Positions 16,514-23,465 of a stretch of 64,000 bases of DNA are shown here, one piece after another. Under the pieces are notes generated by a model. It was not told the origin of the DNA and did not search any database. It worked only from the letters and a program-made list of their open reading frames with translations. The translations under genes and the position numbers were made by a program. Source of the DNA: CAUPWF01 sp963515125 (lineage in GTDB: Bacteria > Bacillota > Clostridia > Lachnospirales > Lachnospiraceae); contig JBQKKG010000008.1 in the NCBI GenBank assembly GCA_052116865.1, forward strand, positions 62,001 through 126,000, read 5' to 3'. Every line of letters begins with the position of its first letter. Positions within the stretch are counted from its first letter, which is position 1.

Positions 16514-17821
16514 ATGGAAAGTGACTCGGATACGTATCATATTATGATGCAGATTCTTGTCTTAATAGTTTTGACATTGATTAATGCATTTTTTGCAGGC
16601 GCAGAAATGGCAGTGGTATCGGTAAACAGAAATAAAATAAGAAAATTAACAAAAGAAGGAAATTCTAGAGCAAATCTTATTGAGGTATTATTAGAAGATT
16701 CTACAAGTTTTTTATCAACTATTCAGGTGGCGATTACATTGGCAGGTTTCTTTTCAAGTGCATCTGCGGCAACGGGTATTTCGAAAGTACTAGCTGGGTG
16801 GATGGAGAAAAAGGGAGTCGCTTATAGCCAAAGTGTCGCAATAATTGTAGTTACAATTATCTTATCATATTTTACACTTGTGTTCGGGGAATTAGTACCC
16901 AAAAGGATTGCCTTACAAAAAGCGGAGCGGTTTAGTTTAGTGGCAGTCAAGCCGATTTATTATATTTCAAAAATTATGGCACCGTTTATTAAGCTGTTAT
17001 CAGTATCAACTAATGGGTTTTTAAAATTAATCGGTATGAAAACGGAAAGCCTTGAGGAGGAAGTTTCAGAAGAAGAAATAAAAGCAATACTTGAAACGGG
17101 AAGTCAAGTAGGTGTATTTAATCAGATAGAAAAAGAAATGATAACTTCCATATTTTCATTTGATGACAAAAAGGCCAAAGAAGTAATGATACCTAGGCAG
17201 GAGATATTAGCAATTGATATCAATGAGCCAGTAGAAGATTATTTGGAACAGCTTCTTACTAGTAAATACTCTAGAATTCCAGTATATGATGGAAATATAG
17301 ATAATATTATTGGTATACTCCCAATGAAAGAGTATATGTTACAGGTAAGTAAATCAAAAAGAAAGCATATTGATATACGAGATATGATGCAAAGTCCATA
17401 TTTTGTACTAGAAAATAAAAGAATTGACAAATTATTTAAAGATATGCAAAGTCGGAAAATACGTATGGCTATTATTATAGATGAATATGGAGGCATATCT
17501 GGGCTTCTTACAATAGAAAATCTAATCGAAGAAATTGTCGGTGATATGTACGAAGAAGGGGAGATTGAGGAAGATGCTATAAAAAGTGTAGGAGATAATC
17601 ACTATCAGATACAAGGGAATACGATGATCTATCAAATTAACGAAGAATTACAGCTGAACATTATTAGCCAATGCGACACAATATCGGGATACTTAATTGA
17701 TACCATTGGACATATACCAGATCGGGCAGAATTACCATTAGATATTGTAAAGGATGGATACAAGTTCACAGTGCAAGAAGTTGAAAAACATAAAATAAAA
17801 ATACTTATATTGGGGACGTAG
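16514..17821 (+). CDS. CNNM/DUF21-CBS-CorC_HlyC membrane protein (hemolysin family)
   Basis: This 435-aa protein has an N-terminal DUF21 membrane domain (about residues 5-190, four helices; starts QILVLIVLTLINAFFAGAEMA). A pair of CBS domains follows (about 205-330, with VMIPRQEI and IPVYDGNIDNIIG), then a C-terminal CorC_HlyC domain. Relatives are linked to Mg2+/Co2+ export or homeostasis. The ribosome site GGAGGG at 16501-16506 fixes the start at 16514, seven bases further. The reading frame ends inside a palindromic repeat: the last three codons are GGG ACG TAG from the repeat, so the natural C-terminus was probably altered on insertion. Confidence 0.88.
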   Translation: MESDSDTYHIMMQILVLIVLTLINAFFAGAEMAVVSVNRNKIRKLTKEGNSRANLIEVLLEDSTSFLSTIQVAITLAGFFSSASAATGISKVLAGWMEKKGVAYSQSVAIIVVTIILSYFTLVFGELVPKRIALQKAERFSLVAVKPIYYISKIMAPFIKLLSVSTNGFLKLIGMKTESLEEEVSEEEIKAILETGSQVGVFNQIEKEMITSIFSFDDKKAKEVMIPRQEILAIDINEPVEDYLEQLLTSKYSRIPVYDGNIDNIIGILPMKEYMLQVSKSKRKHIDIRDMMQSPYFVLENKRIDKLFKDMQSRKIRMAIIIDEYGGISGLLTIENLIEEIVGDMYEEGEIEEDAIKSVGDNHYQIQGNTMIYQINEELQLNIISQCDTISGYLIDTIGHIPDRAELPLDIVKDGYKFTVQEVEKHKIKILILGT

Positions 17822-17870
17822 CAAATTTCAATTTGCTACGTCCTAAAATGATTTTTAGTGTGCCCCTTTT
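17812..17870. repeat. Stop-codon palindromic repeat, type B copy 1
   Basis: GGACGTAGCAAAT (17814-17826) pairs with ATTTGCTACGTCC (17831-17843) around TTCA. A tail GTGTGCCCCTTTT lies at about 17858-17870. The TAG of GACGTAGC (17819-17821) is the stop codon of the CNNM-CBS gene. Confidence 0.88.
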
Positions 17871-17944
17871 GTTCTTGAGAAGGTGTTTGTAATAGTATAT
17901 AATATATTGTAAACAAACAAAACAAGTCATAATAGGGGGAAGAG

Positions 17945-18493
17945 ATGGAGTGGTTGATATCGTTAGATGGAAATCTTTTAGTATTGATACAAGAGTACGT
18001 TAGGATGGAATGGATGAATGATATTTGGCGCGGAATTACTCATTTGGGAGACAAAGGATGGTTTTGGATTGCTATATCTATGGTTCTTCTATTATGTAAA
18101 AAAACTCGAAAAGTGGGTTTTATTGCGTCGGTTTCTTTATTATTGGGATTCTTGCTTACTAACGTATGGTTGAAAAATTTCATAGAAAGGCCTAGACCAT
18201 TTATTCAAATAGATTCATTAATACCGCTTATAAGTGCACCGAAAGATTTTTCCTTTCCCTCTGGTCATACTTGCTCTTCTTTTGCAGTAGCTAGTGTGTT
18301 TTACAGAATGCTTCCAAGGAAGGTTGGGATTTGTGCCATTTTTTTAGCAATTTTGGTTGGGTTTTCAAGATTATATTTAGGAGTTCATTACCCCACGGAT
18401 GTACTTGCTGGAGCAATAGTGGGGGTTCTAAGTGGGTATTGTGCTGAGGCAATTTATAACGTTATACATGAGAAAATATTTAAAAAGGCTTAG
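17945..18493 (+). CDS. PAP2-family membrane phosphatase
   Basis: The 182-aa protein has about five membrane helices and the three phosphatase motifs of the PAP2 superfamily: KNFIERPRP, PSGHTCSS and SRLYLGVHYPTD, with both catalytic histidines present. Such enzymes dephosphorylate lipid phosphates, including undecaprenyl pyrophosphate or phosphatidic acid, at the outer membrane face. A GGGGGAAGAG site precedes the ATG. The gene is preceded by about 75 bases after repeat B1 and ends directly at repeat A2. The exact lipid substrate is not known. Confidence 0.9.
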   Translation: MEWLISLDGNLLVLIQEYVRMEWMNDIWRGITHLGDKGWFWIAISMVLLLCKKTRKVGFIASVSLLLGFLLTNVWLKNFIERPRPFIQIDSLIPLISAPKDFSFPSGHTCSSFAVASVFYRMLPRKVGICAIFLAILVGFSRLYLGVHYPTDVLAGAIVGVLSGYCAEAIYNVIHEKIFKKA

Positions 18494-18555
18494 AGGGACA
18501 GGGTGATTGTTAATTGGGGACGGGGGCAATGTGTATTGCCCCCGTCCCCAATTAA
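18494..18555. repeat. Stop-codon palindromic repeat, type A copy 2
   Basis: The tail AGGGACAGGG starts directly after the PAP2 stop (18491-18493). The arms 18510-18530 (starting TTAATTGGGGACGGG) and 18535-18555 pair perfectly over 21 bases with loop GTGT. The outer TTAATT/AATTAA differs from the other copies but still pairs. Confidence 0.92.
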
Positions 18556-18558
18556 TGC

Positions 18559-18587
18559 TTGACAACGATAGAGTATCGTTGTAATAT
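18559..18587 (+). promoter_or_regulatory. Promoter of the met leader/metNIQ with operator-like spacer
   Basis: TTGACA (18559-18564) and TAATAT (18582-18587) are 17 bases apart, close to consensus. The spacer holds a 7-bp inverted repeat, AACGATA-GAG-TATCGTT (18564-18580). A dimeric repressor bound there would block RNA polymerase. No regulator gene for it is visible nearby. Confidence 0.7.
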
Positions 18588-18639
18588 GCTAATAACATAT
18601 AAGTACACATTATATGATTTTGACTTAGGAGGAACTATT

Positions 18640-18762
18640 ATGACATCAGTAAAAGAGAACTGTAACTACATGTGCATGACAAGCAGCTTTTTTTACATGT
18701 GCTGCTCTATGAATGGTGCAAAAAATCGAATGTGCGGTAGTTCTGTGTATATGTGCATATAG
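18640..18762 (+). CDS. Met/Cys-rich 40-aa leader peptide upstream of metNIQ
   Basis: The ORF has 7 Met and 6 Cys in 40 residues and four Met-Cys dipeptides: NYMCM, FYMCC, NRMCG and VYMCI. All four are encoded ATG TGC. AGGAGG at 18627-18632 sits seven bases before the ATG, so it should be translated well. The promoter is 53 bases upstream. An intrinsic terminator lies 40 bases after its stop, followed by metN at 18890. This layout is that of a transcription-attenuation leader sensing charged tRNA-Met and tRNA-Cys. A stable metal- or redox-active peptide is the alternative. I know no named family for it. Confidence 0.75.
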   Translation: MTSVKENCNYMCMTSSFFYMCCSMNGAKNRMCGSSVYMCI

Positions 18763-18802
18763 TTTCTTGAAGTTGAATGATTTCAGATAAAGAATGACAA
18801 TG

Positions 18803-18833
18803 ACGCAGGCTCAAAGAGAGACTGCGTTTTTTT
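18803..18833 (+). terminator. Attenuator terminator between leader peptide and metN
   Basis: ACGCAGGCTC (18803-18812) pairs with GAGACTGCGT (18818-18827) with one mismatch and is followed by seven T. CTGTGT at 18743-18748, inside the leader ORF, can pair instead with ACGCAG of the 5' arm (one G-T pair). This is a possible antiterminator, exposed when ribosomes stall upstream at Met-Cys codons. That alternative fold is short and tentative. Confidence 0.75.
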
Positions 18834-18889
18834 GCGACAGACGAGAGAAGACTGTTTTGAAGGTGTTAGTCGTAAATGAGGAGGAAAAG

Positions 18890-19909
18890 ATGTCCGAAGA
18901 CAGATGTATAATTGAATTGAAACAATTGCATAAGGAGTTCAACACAAGTAGCGGTGTAGTAAAAGCATTAGAAGATATTAATATTCAAGTGAAAGAAGGA
19001 GAAATCTTTGGTATTATTGGCCTAAGTGGGGCAGGGAAGAGTACACTCATTCGATGTGTGAATTTCCTGGAAGAGCCAACTTCAGGAGAGGTTATATTTG
19101 ATGGTAATCATTTATCAGAATTGAGCGGAGCAAAACTCCGAAAAGTAAGGCAGTCTATGGGAATGATTTTTCAGCAATTTCAATTACTGAACCAAAGAAA
19201 TGTATTACAAAATATTTGCTTTCCACTAGAAATTGCTGGTGTATCAAAGAAGGAAGCGAAGAAACGGGCACAAGAGTTGTTAGAGTTGGTTGATTTGAAG
19301 GATAAGGCAAAGGCGTATCCAGCACAATTATCAGGAGGACAAAAGCAAAGAGTAGCCATTGCCAGAGCATTAGCAACGAGTCCCAAGGTATTGCTTTGCG
19401 ATGAGGCTACAAGTGCGTTGGATCCCAATACTACAAAATCAATTCTTGCGTTGCTTAAAAAACTAAGAAAGACACTTGGAATTACAATTATTATTATTAC
19501 ACATGAAATGGAGGTTATTTCATCGACTTGCGATAAAGTGGCTATTATTGATGGCGGCAGAATCGCTGAGACAGGTAAGGTGGCAGAAGTATTTTTAAGT
19601 CCAAAATCCAAAATTGGACGCCAACTAATACTTGGAGATGCAATTGATGACGTAACATTTGAAACAAACCGCTATTTTAGAATTACATTTGACGGAAGAC
19701 TGGCATGTGAGCCTGTACTATCTAAAATTATATTGGCAACTAAGGCACCACTTAATATTGCTTTTGCATCCACAAAAAATGTAAATGATATGGCAGTGGG
19801 GCAGATGGTTTTGCAGTTGCCAAATGATGAAGAGCAGGCGAAAGCAATTCTTCATTATATGAAAGTAGAAGGAATTCAGTATGAGGAGGTAAAACAAAAT
19901 GAATTTTGA
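18890..19909 (+). CDS. metN: Methionine ABC transporter ATP-binding protein MetN
   Basis: The 339-aa protein has an ABC ATPase domain with Walker A GLSGAGKST (44-52), Q-loop IFQQFQLLNQRNV, signature LSGGQKQRVAIA and Walker B VLLCDEATSALDP. A C-terminal NIL/ACT-like regulatory domain spans about residues 265-339, as in MetN. Binding of methionine there inhibits transport. GAGGAGG precedes the ATG at 18890. An in-frame extension back to 18794 would run through the terminator and is rejected. It overlaps metI by 11 bases. Confidence 0.93.
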   Translation: MSEDRCIIELKQLHKEFNTSSGVVKALEDINIQVKEGEIFGIIGLSGAGKSTLIRCVNFLEEPTSGEVIFDGNHLSELSGAKLRKVRQSMGMIFQQFQLLNQRNVLQNICFPLEIAGVSKKEAKKRAQELLELVDLKDKAKAYPAQLSGGQKQRVAIARALATSPKVLLCDEATSALDPNTTKSILALLKKLRKTLGITIIIITHEMEVISSTCDKVAIIDGGRIAETGKVAEVFLSPKSKIGRQLILGDAIDDVTFETNRYFRITFDGRLACEPVLSKIILATKAPLNIAFASTKNVNDMAVGQMVLQLPNDEEQAKAILHYMKVEGIQYEEVKQNEF

Positions 19910-20564
19910 TGCACAGATTGTGAATATGATTGGCAAAGGAATTTTAGAAACATTATATATGACATTTGCCTCTTCGGTATTGTCTTATGCTATTGGATTG
20001 CCACTGGGAATTATTTTAGTAATTACAAAAAGCGGTGGAATTCATCCAATACCATGGCTTGAAAAAATACTGGGTATTATTGTAAATGTATTTCGTTCTA
20101 TACCATTTATTATTTTACTGATACTGGTACTGCCATTTACCAAAATAATTGTTGGAACAACGCTAGGAGCTACCGCAGTCATTGTACCACTTGTCATTGC
20201 AGCAGCACCTTATGTTGCGAGGGTAGTCGAATCTTCTATTACAGAAGTAGATGCAGGGGTTATTGAGGCTGCAAAGTCCATGGGGGCATCTACTTGGCAA
20301 ATTATCTATAAAGTTTTGATTCCAGAAGCAAAACCTTCTCTTTTAGTCGGAGCAGCATTGGCAGTCACAACAATCTTAAGTTATTCAGCAATGTCAGGAT
20401 TTGTCGGAGGCGGTGGACTTGGAGATATCGCCATTCGTTATGGATACTACCGTTATCAAACGGGTATTATGTTAGTAACCGTTGCAATCCTTGTAATTAT
20501 TGTACAGATCATTCAGGAAGCAGGGTTGAAAATTTCCAAAGTAACTGATAAGCGTATTAAATAA
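19899..20564 (+). CDS. metI: Methionine ABC transporter permease MetI
   Basis: This 221-aa permease has five predicted helices. The BPD_transp_1 coupling segment EAAKSMGASTWQIIYKVLIPEA (near residues 125-146) contacts MetN. FRSIPFIILLILVLPF is typical of MetI. The ATG lies inside the 3' end of metN with AGGAGG upstream, so translation is coupled. Confidence 0.93.
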   Translation: MNFDAQIVNMIGKGILETLYMTFASSVLSYAIGLPLGIILVITKSGGIHPIPWLEKILGIIVNVFRSIPFIILLILVLPFTKIIVGTTLGATAVIVPLVIAAAPYVARVVESSITEVDAGVIEAAKSMGASTWQIIYKVLIPEAKPSLLVGAALAVTTILSYSAMSGFVGGGGLGDIAIRYGYYRYQTGIMLVTVAILVIIVQIIQEAGLKISKVTDKRIK

Positions 20565-20601
20565 GAAAAGAAAACACGAACTTTTAAAGAGGAGAAAAAT
20601 T

Positions 20602-21438
20602 ATGAAAAGATATCTTACATTAGCATTAGGTTTAGTTGTAACAGTTGGTATCATCACGGGATGTGGTGCAAAATCATCTGATGAAGGGTCAAAAAAGACA
20701 GATGATAATAAGACTATTATTGTAGGAGCTAGTCCATCTCCACATGCAGAAATTCTTGCAGAAGCAGCAAAGGTATTAGAAAAAGATGGATACAAATTAG
20801 AAGTGAAAGAGTATTCTGATTACGTACAACCTAATTTAGCACTAGAAACTGGAGATTTGGATGCAAATTATTTTCAACATTTACCATATTTAGAACAGTT
20901 TAACGAAGAGAATAACACAGAATTAGTATCTGTAGCTGGAATTCATTATGAACCATTCGGCATTTATGCGGGCAAGACAGCATCTTTAGAAAACTTGAAA
21001 GATGGAGCTTCCGTAGGTGTTCCTAATGACGCAACTAACGAAGCAAGAGCGTTGTTATTATTGGAAGAAAAGGGTCTAATCAAGTTAAAAGAAGGTGTGA
21101 GTTTAGAAGCAACTATCAATGATATTGAAAAAAATGACAAGAACCTAGACATTAAGGAAATAGAGGCGGCTCAACTTCCACGTTCACTACAAGATTTAGA
21201 CATTGCTGTTATTAATGGAAATTACGCAATTGAAGCAGGATTAAGTGTTGAAAAAGATGCACTAGCAACTGAGGATGCAAAATCTGTTGCAGCATCAACA
21301 TATGGAAATATCATCGCAGTTGCAAAGGGAAATGAAGACAGTGATAAAGCAAAGGCGTTAGTAAAAGCTTTAAAAAGTGATGAGGTTAAAAAGTTTATTG
21401 ATGACAAATACGATGGTGCTGTAGTTCCATTATTCTAG
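20602..21438 (+). CDS. metQ: Methionine-binding lipoprotein MetQ (NlpA family)
   Basis: The 278-aa protein has a lipoprotein signal (MKRYLTLALGLVVTVGIITGC, lipidated C21). The NlpA/MetQ fold follows: ASPSPHAEILAEAAKVLEKDGY, DYVQPNLALETGDLDANYFQHLPYLE, GIHYEPFGIYAGK and GVPNDATNEARAL. It captures D/L-methionine outside the membrane and delivers it to MetNI. AGAGGAG precedes the ATG. The TAG stop merges with palindromic repeat A3, which separates it from a convergent small gene. Confidence 0.93.
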   Translation: MKRYLTLALGLVVTVGIITGCGAKSSDEGSKKTDDNKTIIVGASPSPHAEILAEAAKVLEKDGYKLEVKEYSDYVQPNLALETGDLDANYFQHLPYLEQFNEENNTELVSVAGIHYEPFGIYAGKTASLENLKDGASVGVPNDATNEARALLLLEEKGLIKLKEGVSLEATINDIEKNDKNLDIKEIEAAQLPRSLQDLDIAVINGNYAIEAGLSVEKDALATEDAKSVAASTYGNIIAVAKGNEDSDKAKALVKALKSDEVKKFIDDKYDGAVVPLF

Positions 21439-21499
21439 GGACAGGGCAAATGTTAAATGGGGACGGGGGCAATGTGTATTGCCCCCGTCCCCATTTAAC
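21437..21499. repeat. Stop-codon palindromic repeat, type A copy 3
   Basis: The tail AGGGACAGGGC begins within the metQ TAG. The arms 21452-21473 (starting GTTAAATGGGGACGG) and 21478-21499 pair over 22 bases with loop GTGT. The right end touches the stop codon of the opposite-strand gene at 21499-21501, so the hairpin lies exactly between two convergent stop codons and probably terminates both. Confidence 0.92.
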
Positions 21500-21684
21500 T
21501 AATCTTCACAATTCATGTCTGTGATACTGCAGGTGGAATCTTCATCTTCTAGACAATTCATATCTGTAATGTCACAGGTGGTTTCAGTTTCATCTTCCAG
21601 ACAATTCATATCTGTAATATCGCAAGTAGTTTCTTCGTCATTTGTCATCTGATTCATATTCTTAATACTTAGCTTTTCTTTCAT
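21499..21684 (-). CDS. 61-aa peptide with three Cys/Asp repeats
   Basis: This is a small acidic ORF. After an 18-residue N-terminal part (MKEKLSIKNMNQMTNDEE) come three units: TTCDITDMNCLEDETE (19-34), TTCDITDMNCLEDED (35-49) and STCSITDMNCED (50-61). Each has Cys-x6-Cys and the spacing Cys-x3-Asp; two also have Cys-x3-Glu. GGAGGTG lies five bases before the ATG, supporting translation. Six Cys and six Met stand out. Cys-x3-Asp repeats occur in freyrasin-type ranthipeptide precursors modified by radical SAM enzymes, but no such enzyme is nearby. Metal binding or redox sensing are alternatives. I recognise no named family. Confidence 0.7.
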   Translation of the reverse strand: MKEKLSIKNMNQMTNDEETTCDITDMNCLEDETETTCDITDMNCLEDEDSTCSITDMNCED

Positions 21685-21845
21685 AAGACACCTCCATATT
21701 GGTTATTTTATGTGTGTATTATAACTTTAGAATTTATGGTTTACAAGGACATAAATAAAAAAGATGTTCAAAATCAAGTTATTTTTGACAGATTAAAAAG
21801 ATTGTACAAATTTTTGATTTGTATTAGTTGATAATAAAAAGAGAA

Positions 21846-21860
21846 CTTATTATAATAAAG
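21846..21860. promoter_or_regulatory. Possible PerR-like palindrome before the peroxiredoxin
   Basis: CTTATTATAATAAAG contains the 12-bp palindrome TTATTATAATAA, about 45 bases before the peroxiredoxin start. It resembles a PerR box (TTATAAT-n-ATTATAA) only in part. Regulation by peroxide is plausible given the gene but unproven. Confidence 0.3.
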
Positions 21861-21904
21861 AAAAAGATGTTAACGTAAATCTCAAAATAGGAAGGAGAAT
21901 GGTT

Positions 21905-22471
21905 ATGCATCATATGATTAATCATGCAATATGTGAATTTAAAGTTTGGGCTTATAAAGGCGGAGAATCTTTAGAAGTAACAAAAAATGATTTGGCGGGT
22001 CATTGGTCGGTCCTCTTTTTTTATCCAGCAGATTTTACATTTGTTTGTCCAACAGAGTTGGGAGATTTAGCCGATTATTATGAAGAATTTAAAAAGGTTG
22101 GATGTGAAATTTATTCCGTGTCAGAGGATACGCATTTTGTTCACAAGGCTTGGGCGAAGGCTTCTGATACAATTGCACGCATCCAGTATCCGATGTTGGC
22201 TGATCCAGCAGGAATATTGGCGAGAGAATTTGGGGTCCTTGTAGAAGAGGAAGGGCAGGCATTGCGTGCAAGCTTTATTTTGAATCCTGAAGGTCTTATA
22301 AAGGCCTATGAAATCCATGATATGGGTATTGGGAGGAATGCAAGTGAGTTACTTCGAAAAGTACAGGCCGCACAATTTGTAGAGGAACATGGAGATCAGG
22401 TGTGTCCAGCTAATTGGAAACCAGGAGAAGAAACACTTACTCCTAGTCTTGATTTGGTAGGATTATTATAA
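21905..22471 (+). CDS. ahpC: Two-cysteine peroxiredoxin AhpC
   Basis: The 188-aa enzyme reduces H2O2 and alkyl peroxides. The peroxidatic cysteine is C48 in DFTFVCPTELG and the resolving one is C167 in DQVCPANWKPGEE. The SEDTHFVHKAWA segment is also typical of AhpC. AAGGAG at 21892-21897 fits the ATG at 21905 (seven bases) better than the in-frame ATG at 21899 (one base). The reductase-like gene follows 12 bases later. Confidence 0.94.
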   Translation: MHHMINHAICEFKVWAYKGGESLEVTKNDLAGHWSVLFFYPADFTFVCPTELGDLADYYEEFKKVGCEIYSVSEDTHFVHKAWAKASDTIARIQYPMLADPAGILAREFGVLVEEEGQALRASFILNPEGLIKAYEIHDMGIGRNASELLRKVQAAQFVEEHGDQVCPANWKPGEETLTPSLDLVGLL

Positions 22472-22483
22472 GGAGATTGATAA

Positions 22484-23140
22484 GTGGAAGAAGATAACGT
22501 TGCACAACAATCAGAATTGATTAATGATGCTTTAGAAAGTCAACTTAAGGAAGTGTTGGGGAAGCTAGAAAAAAAGATAGAGCTAAGAGCAATTTTGGGA
22601 AATGATGAACAGAGTAGAGAAATGGAACGTTTTTTAAGACATGTTGTTTCCTTGAGTTCTTGTTTGAGTCTTGAATTATATTCTTCACAAGAAAGTACAT
22701 GTGTAGAAGTGGATATGAATAAAAGCATGTTTCCAGTTGTAGGCATCTATGATGAAAATGGCAATTATTTGCGTACGGCATTCTATGGAGTGCCTGGTGG
22801 AAAAGAATTAAATACATTTATTATGGCGATCTGTTACAGTGCAGGACTGGGGAAAGCATTGGATGATCACGTAGAGAAGTGCATTAAAAAATTCAAGAAG
22901 AAAAGGCATATACAAGTATTTGTGTCCTTATCTTGTCATCATTGTGCGCAAATGGGAATGAATTGTCAGAGACTGGCAAGCTTAAATGATAACATTGAAT
23001 GTGAAATAATTAACGGAATTTTATATCCAGAAGTTATAAAAAAATATAATATCAAAAGAATCCCATTAACCATAATTGACGGAAATATAAAGATTCTGGG
23101 TGTCAAAAATATGGAAGAAATCCTAGGTGTTATTGGTTAA
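22484..23140 (+). CDS. AhpF N-terminal-domain-like disulfide donor (no flavin domain)
   Basis: The 218-aa protein resembles only the first part of AhpF: tandem thioredoxin folds with the redox pair in FVSLSCHHCAQMG (C151, C154) and a cis-Pro segment KRIPLTII. AhpF usually has about 520 aa, with a thioredoxin-reductase-like FAD/NADH module after this. Here the frame ends at the domain boundary, so electrons must come from elsewhere, for example a separate thioredoxin reductase. The start is GTG with AGGAG at 22471-22475. It is the second gene of the ahpC operon and probably reduces AhpC. Confidence 0.8.
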   Translation: MEEDNVAQQSELINDALESQLKEVLGKLEKKIELRAILGNDEQSREMERFLRHVVSLSSCLSLELYSSQESTCVEVDMNKSMFPVVGIYDENGNYLRTAFYGVPGGKELNTFIMAICYSAGLGKALDDHVEKCIKKFKKKRHIQVFVSLSCHHCAQMGMNCQRLASLNDNIECEIINGILYPEVIKKYNIKRIPLTIIDGNIKILGVKNMEEILGVIG

Positions 23141-23183
23141 AATGAATATAATAATAAAAAGATTGTTAAAATAATAGTTAATA

Positions 23184-23213
23184 TTGACAAAAATATAATC
23201 TTCTGTATATAAT
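23184..23213 (+). promoter_or_regulatory. Promoter of the glycerol operon
   Basis: TTGACA (23184-23189) and TATAAT (23208-23213) are 18 bases apart. They would start a transcript with an unusually long leader of about 245 bases before glpP. Confidence 0.65.
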
Positions 23214-23242
23214 ATAATCAATAAAACAACAACCTAGAGATG

Positions 23243-23294
23243 AGAGTAGGGTTTAGAACGGCAGAAATGCGGTTTTTGAACTTTGCTCTTTTTT
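23243..23294 (+). terminator. Leader terminator of the glp operon, candidate GlpP target
   Basis: AGAGTAGGGTT (23243-23253) pairs with AACTTTGCTCT (23279-23289), with G-T pairs. An inner GCA-GAAA-TGC tip gives a long hairpin ending in six T. Reading through needs antitermination, and GlpP, encoded next, is an RNA-binding antiterminator of glycerol genes. The stretch from 23295 to 23465 has no gene and no other structure I can name. Confidence 0.65.
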
Positions 23295-23465
23295 ACTTTA
23301 GTGAAAGCAGTAGTTGTTAGAGGATAAACGAGTATCTTGCTAATATGTATAAAGCGGTAAGAGAAGCCTATGCTAAAGTGAGGGACACAAAAGCTTGTAA
23401 ATCAAGTGGCGAAAATTGGTTTATATGAGTGATGGAGGACTATAATAGAATAAAGGAGGGAATAT

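Noticed and set aside
18559..18639. Longer start for the Met/Cys-rich ORF
   Set aside because: It would begin at the TTG of the -35 box itself, so it cannot be transcribed; the ATG at 18640 has AGGAGG.
18794..18889. N-terminal extension of metN
   Set aside because: Runs through the intrinsic terminator and lacks a ribosome site; MetN similarity begins after 18890.
21499..21684. Viewing the three repeats as a CRISPR-like or tandem DNA repeat only
   Set aside because: The units are translated with a good ribosome site and keep frame and residues; the unit spacing follows codons, not a non-coding array.
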